From positions 23,472-87,471 of the forward strand of contig NZ_JABBFV010000018.1 in NCBI RefSeq assembly GCF_012927105.1: a stretch of DNA of 64,000 nucleotides, written 5' to 3'. The notes beneath the pieces were generated by a model. It was given only the letters and a program-made list of their open reading frames with translations. It was not told where the DNA came from and ran no database searches. Source of the DNA: Sphingobium psychrophilum (lineage in GTDB: Bacteria > Pseudomonadota > Alphaproteobacteria > Sphingomonadales > Sphingomonadaceae). Shown piece after piece: positions 1 through 8,285 of this stretch (the first letter of the stretch is position 1; each line of letters starts with the position of its first letter). The translations under genes were made by a program, and so were the position numbers.

Positions 1-651
1 GTGTCCCTGCGGCGGGCGGCCCATGGTGAGCGGGCCGGCGACGCTGAAATGGGTGCCCTGATGCGCGATGCCATGGACCTTGGCGGGATCGAAATAGCGG
101 CCACCGTCCTGGTCGGCCAAGATGGCGTCATCGTCCCAGCTGTCCCATAGCTGCTTGGCGACGTCGACGAATTCGGCGGCGCGGGCATAGCGTTCGCCAT
201 GGCCATAATGACCCTCACGCCCGAAATTATGCGCTTCATTCTCGGTCGTGGAGGTGACGACGTTCCAGCCCGCGCGCCCTTCGCTGATATGATCCAATGT
301 GGCGAGCCGCCGCGCGGCCGAATAGGGTTCGTTATAGCTGGTGGACAGGGTGGCGATCAGGCCCAGGTGCGAGGTTGCCATGGCGACCGCGCTCAGCACC
401 GTCACCGGGTCCATGCGGATGGCGTCGACGCAGGCATAGGCGTCGCGCCCGGCGATTGGCCGGAACCCTTGCGCATCGGCCAGGAACATCGCATCGAACT
501 TTCCGCGTTCGGCGATCTGGGCGATGGCGCGATAATGGCCTATGGAATGAAGGCGGCTGTCACCGGCCAGGGGATGGCGCCATCCGGCGCAATGGGCGCC
601 GCTGCCCATGGGCATGGCGAAAAGGCTCATCCGGTCGGTTTTGGTTCGCAT
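1..651 (-). CDS. NtaA/SnaA/DszA-type FMN-dependent monooxygenase, N-terminal part
   Basis: The reading frame starts at the ATG complementary to 649-651 and runs off the left edge, so 217 N-terminal residues are visible. The start MRTKTDRMSLFAMPMGSG, the stretch AQIAERGKFDAMFLADA and the motif GRAGWNVVTSTTENEAHNFG are typical of the bacterial-luciferase superfamily branch of nitrilotriacetate, pristinamycin and dibenzothiophene-sulfone monooxygenases. These are two-component enzymes that use reduced FMN and O2 from a separate reductase, and no reductase is seen in the window. The full protein is normally about 430-450 residues. It is transcribed away from the TonB receptor at 919, so 652-918 is a divergent promoter region. 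Family is fairly certain; the substrate cannot be told. Confidence 0.85.
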   Translation of the reverse strand, partial: MRTKTDRMSLFAMPMGSGAHCAGWRHPLAGDSRLHSIGHYRAIAQIAERGKFDAMFLADAQGFRPIAGRDAYACVDAIRMDPVTVLSAVAMATSHLGLIATLSTSYNEPYSAARRLATLDHISEGRAGWNVVTSTTENEAHNFGREGHYGHGERYARAAEFVDVAKQLWDSWDDDAILADQDGGRYFDPAKVHGIAHQGTHFSVAGPLTMGRPPQGH

Positions 652-855
652 GATAGGGCACGCTCCATCTGGCCCGACATCTGCGCCGGTGCCGTTTGAT
701 CGGCAGGACGCGGGCATCAGGCCAGCATCGCCTTGCTCATGATCGCCTGTCGGACAAACCAGCCGTATCTGACCGGCAGGTGGATAGTCGAACGGTGGTA
801 CTGGACGCAAAGGCCCCTCGCTGCGGATGATCGCATCAACAACTCGGAGCCGCAA

Positions 856-897
856 AAAAGACGTGCCTGAGTGTTCGCAGGAGACTTTACGTCTTTT
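856..897 (+). promoter_or_regulatory. Inverted repeat in the leader of the TonB receptor
   Basis: AAAAGACGT (856-864) and ACGTCTTTT (889-897) form a perfect 9-bp inverted repeat with a 24-nt spacer, ending 21 bases before the receptor start. It could be an operator or an mRNA stem in the leader. The rest of 652-918 shows no gene. Confidence 0.4.
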
Positions 898-918
898 CAG
901 CGCAGGGAGCAGAAAAAC

Positions 919-3318
919 ATGTTTACGACCCATAAGGTTCCGTCTTCACATTCACGCAAGGCCATGTTGTGCCTGACCACCGCAAGCGCCGTGCTCGCTT
1001 TGTCCAGCGTTCCGGCGCTGGCGCAGGACACCGCCGCCGCCGCCGACAGCGCGGCCCCCAGCGGGATGGGCGAAATCGTCGTCACCGCCCGTAAGCGCGG
1101 CGAAAACCTGATCGACGTGCCCGTTTCCATCACCGCGCTGAGCGGCGATGCGCTGAACCAGCGCGGCGTGACCGGCCTGAACGAACTCAACGACTTCGTG
1201 CCGGGCCTGCGCTATCAGAACAGCTCGGCCAACCGCAACGATCGCGGTTTCCAGACGATTTCGATGCGCGGCATGTATCCCGGCTACTCGCCCAACCGCC
1301 AGGCCGTGACGATCTTCGTCGATGGCGTTGCGGTGCCGGGCGGCGCGACGTCGGGCATGGGCGACATCGAGCGGGTCGAAGTGGTGAAGGGACCGCAGAG
1401 CGCCTATTTCGGCCGTTCGACCTTTGCCGGCGCGATCAACTTCATCACGCGCGCACCCTCGCTCGAAGAGTTCAAGGGCAGCGCCGATGTATCCTATTCC
1501 TCCTATAACAGCATCGACGCCAAGGTCAGCGTCGAAGGGCCGATCGTCGAGGACAAGCTGGCAGTGCGCCTGGCGGGTCGCTATTATCACACCGACGGCC
1601 AGTATAAGAATGCTGGCTATAGCGGCCGCCTGGGCGAGCGCGACACGCAGTCGATCGATTTCAGCTTCATCGCCAAGCCGACCGAAACGACCACTGTGCG
1701 TGGCTATGCCACCTATTGGGAAGATAGCGATGGCCCGTCGGCCCAGTCGCTGCTGACCGAGGCGGACTATAATTGCAATGTCGGCGGCAATGGCCGCGTG
1801 CCCGCAGGCAGCACCACAGGTTTCAACTATATTTGTGGCAATGTCGGCAATATCGTGCCGTCCAAAATGTCGCAGAATATCAATCCGGGTGGCAGCACCA
1901 ATTTCGGCGGCGTCACCAACCCGGCGCAGAAGCCGACGGTATCGGCCGGCTTCATCGATCATCTGGGTCTGGAACGTAAAGCCTATCAGTTGCGCCTGAT
2001 GGTCGACCAGGAAGTGGGCGACCATACGTTGTCGGCCGCCGTGTCGCACAATCGCAACCGCTGGGCCGCGCTGACCGACACCTACAACCGGGCGCCCGAC
2101 GGCACGAACTATTATTCGACCGTCTACCTGCCCTACGACATCCAGAATAATTCGGCCGAACTGCGGCTGGCTTCGCCCGACAGCGGCAAGTTCACCTATA
2201 TGGTCGGCGGCAACTATTATTGGGAAAGCATCGATTTCTTCACCCGCGCATCGCGCGGACCGACGCCGACCAACCTGGGTTCACCCACCGACTACCGCGC
2301 CCGGACATTCGGCGTGTTCGGGTCTGCCAGCTATGAATTGCTGGACGGCCTGAAGCTGAGCGGCGAGGCGCGTTACCAGTGGGATCGCATCAACCATATC
2401 GGCTATTCGATCACCACCGGCGCCGAAGCGACCAACCTGGCCAAGACGTTCAAGTCCTTCACCCCGCGCGTCATCCTGAATTACGAGATCACGCCGACGG
2501 TATCGACCTATGCGTCCTGGTCGCGCGGTACGCGCCCCGGCACGTTCAACACCAACTACACCCTGTTTTCGCCCGCGATCCAGGCGCAGTTGACCACCAA
2601 TGCCGGGCGTGAAATCCCGACCGCGGTGGCCGAAGAAAAGCTTACCATGTACGAAGCAGGTCTGAAGGGCGAATTTTTCGGTCGTCGCCTGCGCGTCCTG
2701 AGCGCTGTCTATTATGGGCAATGGCGTGATCGCCAGATCAACCAGAACATCGCTTATACCGTGGGCACCACCACGTCGACCGCGACGCTGACCTTCCCCG
2801 ACGGTTCGACGAACCTGTGGGGCGTGGAACTGGAAGGCGCTTTCCAGGCGACCCGCGACCTGACGTTGGAGGGCACGTTCAACTGGGCGGCCACCGACAT
2901 CCGCAGCGTCGCCTGTTCGGAATGCGTCGCCATCAACGGCGTCATCAATCCGGTCGGCAACACGATGGAACGCTATCCCCAGTATAGCGGCACGGCGGCC
3001 ATCAACTACCAGCCGCGCATCAACGACGACTGGACCGGCATCTTCCGCGTCGATTATATCTATACCGGCAAGCAATATGCCACCGCTGCCAATGTGGCGT
3101 GGATCAATTCGGCAAGCCGCGTGAACATCCGCGTGGGCGCCAGCACGGACAAATATACGATCGAGCTGTTCGGCCGGAACATCTTCGACGACAAGACGCC
3201 GACCAACGTGCTGCGGAATACCAATCCGAACAGCAATGTGAGCCAGGGCCTCAACACCATCGTCCTGGCGGCGCCGGAACGGGCCACCATCGGTGTCAGG
3301 GGCGCGGTTCGCTTCTGA
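919..3318 (+). CDS. TonB-dependent outer-membrane receptor
   Basis: A 799-residue receptor for energised uptake of a ligand across the outer membrane. The start at ATG 919 is preferred over an upstream GTG at 871 because GGGAG lies 7 bases before it and the protein then begins with a proper signal peptide cleaved near VPALA-Q. A TonB-box-like EIVVTARKRGEN follows at about residues 50-61, then a plug domain and a beta-barrel that ends in an aromatic residue (GVRGAVRF). The length is normal for sphingomonad receptors, which usually import aromatic or oligosaccharide substrates rather than iron. A strong terminator follows directly, and the M24 gene begins 71 bases downstream. The ligand is unknown; context suggests the substrate of the Region 1 enzymes. 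Confidence 0.92.
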   Translation: MFTTHKVPSSHSRKAMLCLTTASAVLALSSVPALAQDTAAAADSAAPSGMGEIVVTARKRGENLIDVPVSITALSGDALNQRGVTGLNELNDFVPGLRYQNSSANRNDRGFQTISMRGMYPGYSPNRQAVTIFVDGVAVPGGATSGMGDIERVEVVKGPQSAYFGRSTFAGAINFITRAPSLEEFKGSADVSYSSYNSIDAKVSVEGPIVEDKLAVRLAGRYYHTDGQYKNAGYSGRLGERDTQSIDFSFIAKPTETTTVRGYATYWEDSDGPSAQSLLTEADYNCNVGGNGRVPAGSTTGFNYICGNVGNIVPSKMSQNINPGGSTNFGGVTNPAQKPTVSAGFIDHLGLERKAYQLRLMVDQEVGDHTLSAAVSHNRNRWAALTDTYNRAPDGTNYYSTVYLPYDIQNNSAELRLASPDSGKFTYMVGGNYYWESIDFFTRASRGPTPTNLGSPTDYRARTFGVFGSASYELLDGLKLSGEARYQWDRINHIGYSITTGAEATNLAKTFKSFTPRVILNYEITPTVSTYASWSRGTRPGTFNTNYTLFSPAIQAQLTTNAGREIPTAVAEEKLTMYEAGLKGEFFGRRLRVLSAVYYGQWRDRQINQNIAYTVGTTTSTATLTFPDGSTNLWGVELEGAFQATRDLTLEGTFNWAATDIRSVACSECVAINGVINPVGNTMERYPQYSGTAAINYQPRINDDWTGIFRVDYIYTGKQYATAANVAWINSASRVNIRVGASTDKYTIELFGRNIFDDKTPTNVLRNTNPNSNVSQGLNTIVLAAPERATIGVRGAVRF

Positions 3319-3327
3319 TGCTGACAC

Positions 3328-3365
3328 AACCCCGGCAATCGCAAGATTGCCGGGGTTTCTTTTTG
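3328..3365 (+). terminator. Rho-independent terminator after the TonB receptor
   Basis: AACCCCGGCAATC (3328-3340), loop GCAA, and GATTGCCGGGGTT (3345-3357) give a perfect 13-bp stem followed by TTCTTTTT. It ends about 24 bases before the M24 start codon, so it probably lowers read-through and makes the receptor the most abundant product. Confidence 0.93.
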
Positions 3366-3388
3366 CCCTTCGCCGATCGGACATATCG

Positions 3389-4657
3389 ATGCTGCTGAAC
3401 AAGGACCGCGCCTATGCCATCATGGATCGGGAGGGGCTGGACGGCCTGATCGCGACGTCGCCGATCAACGTCTATTATCTGTCCGATTATTGGGGCGCGC
3501 TGATGCGGATGCGGCGCACCTTCTACAACTACGCCTTCCTGCCGCGTGACGAAACCGCGCCGCCCGCGCTGATCGTCACCGGGGTCGAGCATGTCCGCTT
3601 CTTCCACAAGCCTGAACTGACATGGATGCCCAGCATCCAGAGCTATGTGCATCCCATCTATCTGGACCGGCGCGATTTCGACCCCGATGTCGAAGATCCC
3701 GAACATGTCGAATATGGCATGAAATGGCCGATCAATCATGAGACCTTGTCTCCGCGCGACGAGCAATATCTGCTGTTTCAGGAAAGCCATCGCGGTAATG
3801 CGTCGGTAAACGCGCTTTATGCGCTGAAGAAGGCCATCGCCGAAGCGGGCTTGTCGGCCGGTAATCTGGGGTCGGACGATCCGCGCGTGGGGCCATGGTT
3901 GCAGGAGATCGGCCTGCCGGACGTCCAGGTGTCCGACGCGACGACGACGTTCCGTGACATCCGCATGGTCAAGTCGCCCGACGAGATCGCGCTGATGCGC
4001 AAGGTCGCGCTGATGAACCAGGAAGCGCTCGACGTGGTGCTCGATTCGATCGAGGTCGGGATGCCGCGCGACGAACTGGACCTGATCTACAATGTCGAAG
4101 TCGCCAAGCGCGGCGGCAAGGCGATCTATCTCAATACCGGCCAGAACGGCACCCATCATGCCATGGGTACGGTGCTGGAGGGGGAGAGCATCACCTTCGA
4201 CGGATTGTGCGAATATAAAAATTATCTTGGCGACCTGGGGCGGGTGGCTGTGTGCGGCGAACCCAAGCCTGAACTGGTCCGGCGCATGAAGGCGCTGGAG
4301 GTCGGTTGCCAGACCGTGCTGGAAGTCGTGAAGCCCGGCGTCACCGGGCAGGAAGTGACCAGCGCGGTGATCGACGCGGTGCGCGCCGCGGGCTTCCCCG
4401 GCTTCTTCTTCGCCACGCCCCATTCGATTGGCCTGGAACATTCCGACCACAAGATCCCGATCGGCCCGACCCTGCCCGGCGGCAATGGCCCGTTCGTGTT
4501 CGAGGAGAATATGATCTTCTCGCTCGACATGCCCTATTATGAAATCGGCTGGGGCAATCTGCATGTCGAGGACCAGATATTGGTGACAGCCAACGGGGTC
4601 GAGCCGCTGACCAATTGCGACACGTCGCTGCGCGTGCGTCCGGGCGCGTCGCGCTGA
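3389..4657 (+). CDS. M24-family (creatinase/prolidase fold) hydrolase, paralog 1
   Basis: A 422-residue cytoplasmic protein with an N-terminal creatinase-like domain (MLLNKDRAYAIMDREGLDGL) and a C-terminal pita-bread domain. The metal ligands expected of M24 enzymes are visible: Asp271 and Asp282 (eleven apart, in TFDG and GDLGR), His345 in HSIGLEHSDH, a Glu in the ENMIFSLDMP segment and a Glu in LHVEDQ. The start at 3389 gives the same N-terminus as the paralog at 6981. No strong ribosome-binding site is seen. The downstream alpha/beta hydrolase begins 4 bases after the stop, so the two are probably one transcript. The M24 fold includes aminopeptidases P, creatinase, ectoine hydrolase and the DMSP lyase DddP, so peptidase activity should not be assumed. 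Confidence 0.85.
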   Translation: MLLNKDRAYAIMDREGLDGLIATSPINVYYLSDYWGALMRMRRTFYNYAFLPRDETAPPALIVTGVEHVRFFHKPELTWMPSIQSYVHPIYLDRRDFDPDVEDPEHVEYGMKWPINHETLSPRDEQYLLFQESHRGNASVNALYALKKAIAEAGLSAGNLGSDDPRVGPWLQEIGLPDVQVSDATTTFRDIRMVKSPDEIALMRKVALMNQEALDVVLDSIEVGMPRDELDLIYNVEVAKRGGKAIYLNTGQNGTHHAMGTVLEGESITFDGLCEYKNYLGDLGRVAVCGEPKPELVRRMKALEVGCQTVLEVVKPGVTGQEVTSAVIDAVRAAGFPGFFFATPHSIGLEHSDHKIPIGPTLPGGNGPFVFEENMIFSLDMPYYEIGWGNLHVEDQILVTANGVEPLTNCDTSLRVRPGASR

Positions 4658-4661
4658 GGCG

Positions 4662-5465
4662 ATGACCACGAAAACCTATGTCGAGGGCCGTTGGGGCCAA
4701 GTGCATGTGCGACTGGCGGGCAAGCCGACCGCGCCGCCGCTGTTGATGCTGCACCCCACGCCCAAGTCGGGCTGGATCTACGAACGGCTGATGGCGCAAC
4801 TGGCGCCGGGCCGCGCCGTATTCGCGCCCGATACGCCCGGCTATGGTGCCAGTGATGCGCCGCCTGCGCCGCCGTCGATCGAGGATCATGCCGAGGCGAT
4901 GTTCGGCGTGGTGGAGCGGCTGGCCGCCGACGGGATGATCGCGGATACGATGGTCGACCTTTTGGGCTATCATACCGGATCGTCCATTGCCGTCGCGATG
5001 GCCAATATGCGGCCGCGGCAGGTGCGCCGCCTGATCCTGGTGTCCGTCGCCGCCTATGATGCCGACGTGCGTGCCGAGAAGCGGGCGGCGCTGGCCCACT
5101 GGCCAAGGCCGGCAGAGGATGGGTCGCATCTGGGGCGGATGTGGGCGCTGATGCGATCGCTGTCCGACGCGCGGGTGGATACCGCCTGGCTGCATGAATC
5201 GCTGACTGAAAATTTGCGCTGCGGCGCGCGCGCGCCCTGGGGTTATGATGCGGTCTATCGCCATGACCTGCAATCCGCGCTCGACGCGCTGGCGCATGAT
5301 ACGCTGATCCTCAATCCGCAGGACGATCTGTGGGATCTGACCCGCGCGCATGCGTCACGGGTGCGGGGCGCGCAATATGTCGAGATGCCGGGCGTGGCGC
5401 ATGGCCTGTTCGACCTGGAGGTCGAGCGGATCGCCGCGCTGATCGAGGAATTTTTGCGGCGGTAA
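4662..5465 (+). CDS. Alpha/beta-hydrolase-fold protein with G-Y-H-T-G nucleophile elbow
   Basis: A 267-residue protein with the alpha/beta-hydrolase plan: oxyanion strand LLMLHPTPKSGW near residue 28, the elbow LLGYHTGSSIA near residue 105, an acid strand LILNPQDDLWD near 222 and a final VAHGLFD near 247. The usual nucleophile Ser/Asp/Cys of G-x-S-x-G is replaced by His, while a plausible acid and the C-terminal His remain. The same replacement occurs in the paralog at 8286-9101, which argues against a sequencing error. It starts 4 bases after the M24 gene and is probably co-translated with it. It could be a lyase, a decarboxylase-like enzyme or a non-catalytic partner. Fold is secure; reaction is unknown. 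Confidence 0.82.
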   Translation: MTTKTYVEGRWGQVHVRLAGKPTAPPLLMLHPTPKSGWIYERLMAQLAPGRAVFAPDTPGYGASDAPPAPPSIEDHAEAMFGVVERLAADGMIADTMVDLLGYHTGSSIAVAMANMRPRQVRRLILVSVAAYDADVRAEKRAALAHWPRPAEDGSHLGRMWALMRSLSDARVDTAWLHESLTENLRCGARAPWGYDAVYRHDLQSALDALAHDTLILNPQDDLWDLTRAHASRVRGAQYVEMPGVAHGLFDLEVERIAALIEEFLRR

Positions 5466-5469
5466 GGCT

Positions 5470-5769
5470 TTAGGCGTCGCCTTGCCCCGTCAGTGCGGTG
5501 ACGACGGCGTCCACCAGCCGCACCCGCGCGGCGGCCAGTTCCGCCTCCAGTTCCGCCGACGGGACATAGGTGGCGATGGCGTCGCGCACGTCGATCCCCT
5601 TATCCTCCAGCACCGCTTCCAATATCCGTACCCGGTCGGTCAGCACCCACAGTTCGCGCGTCAGCGTCAGCATCGCTTCGCCCAGATGATCGAGCTGGTT
5701 GTCGCGCAGCATCTGGCGCGGCTCGGGGTCGGATGCGCGCTTGGGGCTGGTCTTGGCGTCGGTCATCAT
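5470..5769 (-). CDS. Small helical protein of unknown function
   Basis: A 99-residue acidic protein read from ATG complementary to 5767-5769, overlapping the end of the methyltransferase gene (ATGATGA junction; a second ATG three bases on is equally possible). The centre is predicted to be helical, with LDHLGEAMLTLTRELWVLTD and a Glu/Ala-rich C-terminus near SAELEAELAAARVRLVDAV that could form a coiled coil. No domain is recognised. The overlap suggests translational coupling to the methyltransferase, so it may be an accessory subunit. It converges on the alpha/beta hydrolase at 4662-5465 with a 4-base gap. Confidence 0.65.
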   Translation of the reverse strand: MMTDAKTSPKRASDPEPRQMLRDNQLDHLGEAMLTLTRELWVLTDRVRILEAVLEDKGIDVRDAIATYVPSAELEAELAAARVRLVDAVVTALTGQGDA

Positions 5770-6815
5770 GCGGCCTCCGGCTTGCGGGCGACCAGGATAT
5801 AGGGCTGCCCGCCAGGCAGGACGCCGCCGTCCACATCGACGAAACCGGCTTCCTGCGCGACTGCGACCAGGTCGGTGGTCGATGCCGCGCGCCAATAGGG
5901 TTCCCCGCCCCAACGGGCCGCCCAGTCGAAGCGCCAGGATGCCATGCGGTCGAGGTCGGCATAGCGGGGCACGTCTGACATGATGACCGTGCCGCCCGGT
6001 TCCAGCAGGCGATAGGCCTCGGCAAAAACGGCGCGGATGATGCGCGGCGGGATTTCGTGGATCAGATTATAGCTGCTGACCAGGTCGAAGCTGCCATCGG
6101 CAAAGCCGGTGGCTTCGCAGGGGCGCTGATAGAGTTTCCAGGCCCAGCCACGGGCATTCGCGACCCGCCGGGCCTGCTCCAGCATCCGGGCGGAAAAGTC
6201 GACGCCGCTGATCTGCGCATCCGGGAAGGCCTCCGCCAGCGCGACCATATTATGGCCCGACGAAGCCCCCATGTCTAGGATGCGGCGATAGGCGCGAGGC
6301 GGTGCCTTGGCCGCGGCGGTGCGGCGATGGCCGAAGATATTACCGCCGAACACGCGCGTCAGGATGCGCTTGTGGATCAGTTCGCCATGGACGAAGCCGT
6401 TATGCGGGCTGGCGTCCCAGCCGCCGGTGGTGCGGTGGAACCATACCCGCTCGAAATAGGCGGGGAGTTCCAGCGCCTCGTCCAGCTCCAGCGTCGCCGG
6501 GCCATCCTCCAGCGCCTTGAGCATCGGTTCTACCGTGTCGCGGATTTCGGCAAAGGCGTCCTGGCAAATCGGTCCATGATCCTTGGCGGTCCATTCGCCC
6601 AGCAGCGCGCGGGCACCATAGACCGGCGAATGGGCAAGCGTTTCGTCGACCAGGCGGTGCCGGTCGTCCATCTTTTCCGGCATGGTCTGGGCATTGATGC
6701 CCGCGTCGCTCAGTTCCGCCTCGACCGCGCGTTGCAGTTTCGCGACCGCGCCGCGCACGGCGCAATGGAAATCGATCGTCGCCCGCCCGCGCTGGCCCAG
6801 CACCACTTCGTCCAT
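5766..6815 (-). CDS. Class I SAM-dependent methyltransferase
   Basis: A 349-residue protein. The start MDEVVLGQRGRATIDF at 6815 is preferred over an upstream ATG at 6851. Residues 1-160 form an unrecognised helical N-terminal region. The C-terminal half has Rossmann motif I as ILDMGASSGHNMVALA, then SGVDFSARMLEQARR (acidic motif II), FDLVSSYNLIHEIP (motif IV) and LLEPGGTVIMSDVP (motif V). This layout fits UbiE/Methyltransf_25-type small-molecule methyltransferases. It precedes and overlaps the 99-residue gene and diverges from the second M24 gene at 6981. The substrate is unknown; an O- or N-methyltransferase acting on an intermediate of the Region 1 pathway is only an inference. Confidence 0.8.
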   Translation of the reverse strand: MDEVVLGQRGRATIDFHCAVRGAVAKLQRAVEAELSDAGINAQTMPEKMDDRHRLVDETLAHSPVYGARALLGEWTAKDHGPICQDAFAEIRDTVEPMLKALEDGPATLELDEALELPAYFERVWFHRTTGGWDASPHNGFVHGELIHKRILTRVFGGNIFGHRRTAAAKAPPRAYRRILDMGASSGHNMVALAEAFPDAQISGVDFSARMLEQARRVANARGWAWKLYQRPCEATGFADGSFDLVSSYNLIHEIPPRIIRAVFAEAYRLLEPGGTVIMSDVPRYADLDRMASWRFDWAARWGGEPYWRAASTTDLVAVAQEAGFVDVDGGVLPGGQPYILVARKPEAA

Positions 6816-6980
6816 CGCCTGTCTCCGCCTTGACTGCCTGCGTTGCACCATAGCGCCATGGGCGCGCGACGTCGCGCCCGCGCCATGATTTTATCATCTG
6901 GTGGACAGCGGGACAGTTGGCTGGCCGGGATGGGCGGGGACGCGCTAGACTGGGGGCGTCGAACAGGAAGGACAAGAGAT

Positions 6981-8282
6981 ATGCTGCTGAACAGGGAACG
7001 CGCCAACGCCGTCATGGACCGGCACGGGCTGGATGGCCTGGTCGCGGCGTTCAAGGAGAATATCTACTATCTGAGCGATTATTGGGGATCGATGTTCCTG
7101 ATGTCGCGCAATTACACGCTCTACGCCTTCCTGCCGCGCGACGAGAGCAAGCCGGCCGCGCTGATCATGCCGGGCACGGGCGTCTATCATCTGGAACATG
7201 TGCCGACATGGATGCCCAACGTGTCGACCTACATCACCCGGATCAAGCCGGGCCAGCCGATGCCGCCGCGCGATTTCGAGTTCACGACCGAAGAGATTGA
7301 CGAGAGCGGCGGCGACCAGGTGGTCACCGAAGCGTCCGCCAAAGGGCAGGCACTGACGCCCTATCCCACGCGCGAAGGCGCGGAGATGGCGCCGCGCGAC
7401 CGGCAGTTGCTGGCCCGCTATGCTATGCACAGCGACAATCCGGCGATTTCCTCGACCCGCGCGCTCAAGGCTGCGATCGAGACGGCGGGGCTGTCGCGCG
7501 GCAAGATCGGCTTTGACGATCCGCGCGTGCTGGGGTGGCTGAACGAGGTCGGCTTGCCTGACCTTACCGGCTGCGACGCATTGAACATCTTCAAGGAAAT
7601 CCGCATGGTCAAAAGCCCGGCGGAAATCGAACTGCTGCGGATCGCCGCGCGGATGAGCGAGACGGCGATCAACGCGGTGATCGACCAGATCCATGTTGGG
7701 ATGCCGCTGGACGACATCGGCCGCATCCATGCGCAATCGATGCTGGACCAGGGCGGACAGTCGGAATGGATCATTGCCAATATCCGGGGGCTGGCGACCG
7801 GCGTGGTCGAAGCGAACGAGATCATGAAGCTGGATTCGGTGGGCAGTTACAAACAATATCGTGGCGATGTGGGGCGCACGGTCATCTGTGGCGAACCGAC
7901 CAGGGAAATGCTGGACCGCAATGTCGCGGTGACGCGCGCGCTGCACATCGCTTACGAGAATATCCGGCCGGGCAAGACGTTCAAGGAGATTGTCGACCTG
8001 ACCCTGAAGGCCGTCCATGATGAGGGTTTTCCCGGCTTCGTCATCGCCGGGCCGCATTCGGTGGGGCTGGAACATACCGACCATCCGGTGTCGGTTGGCG
8101 CGCAGATGCCGGGGCATCACCCCCTCGTCTTCGAGGAGAATATGGTCTTCACGCTGGACATGCCCTATCATGAATTCGGCTGGGGCACGTCGCATGTCGA
8201 GGATATGATGCTGGTCACGAAACATGGCTGCGAGGCGCTGTCGTCGATGGACACGTCGCTGCGAGTGCGGCCTATCGCCTGA
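6981..8282 (+). CDS. M24-family (creatinase/prolidase fold) hydrolase, paralog 2
   Basis: A 433-residue paralog of the protein at 3389-4657 with the same start (MLLNRERANAVMDRHGLDGL), the shared segment FKEIRMVKSPAEIELLR and the same C-terminus (SMDTSLRVRP). ATG 6981 is preceded by AAGGAC. Metal-ligand positions are kept: two Asp eleven apart (KLDSVG, RGDVGR), His in HSVGLEHTDH, Glu in FEENMVFTLD and Glu in SHVEDM. It carries an insert of about 30 residues around GQPMPPRDFEFTTEE. It converges on the second G-x-H-T-G alpha/beta hydrolase with a 3-base gap, so each M24 paralog lies next to one such hydrolase. The two M24 copies have diverged considerably, so different substrates or a hetero-oligomer are both possible. 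Confidence 0.85.
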   Translation: MLLNRERANAVMDRHGLDGLVAAFKENIYYLSDYWGSMFLMSRNYTLYAFLPRDESKPAALIMPGTGVYHLEHVPTWMPNVSTYITRIKPGQPMPPRDFEFTTEEIDESGGDQVVTEASAKGQALTPYPTREGAEMAPRDRQLLARYAMHSDNPAISSTRALKAAIETAGLSRGKIGFDDPRVLGWLNEVGLPDLTGCDALNIFKEIRMVKSPAEIELLRIAARMSETAINAVIDQIHVGMPLDDIGRIHAQSMLDQGGQSEWIIANIRGLATGVVEANEIMKLDSVGSYKQYRGDVGRTVICGEPTREMLDRNVAVTRALHIAYENIRPGKTFKEIVDLTLKAVHDEGFPGFVIAGPHSVGLEHTDHPVSVGAQMPGHHPLVFEENMVFTLDMPYHEFGWGTSHVEDMMLVTKHGCEALSSMDTSLRVRPIA

Positions 8283-8285
8283 TGC

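Noticed and set aside
3296..4669. Long open frame antisense to the first M24 gene (457 codons)
   Set aside because: High-GC coding DNA gives long antisense frames. Its translation is rich in His, Arg and Gln without domain motifs, while the forward frame shows M24 metal ligands.
3389..8282. M24 proteins as creatinase of a creatine pathway with N-carbamoylsarcosine amidase
   Set aside because: No creatininase or sarcosine oxidase is present, and the two M24 paralogs show no clear creatinase-specific segment. Kept as an unspecified M24 function.
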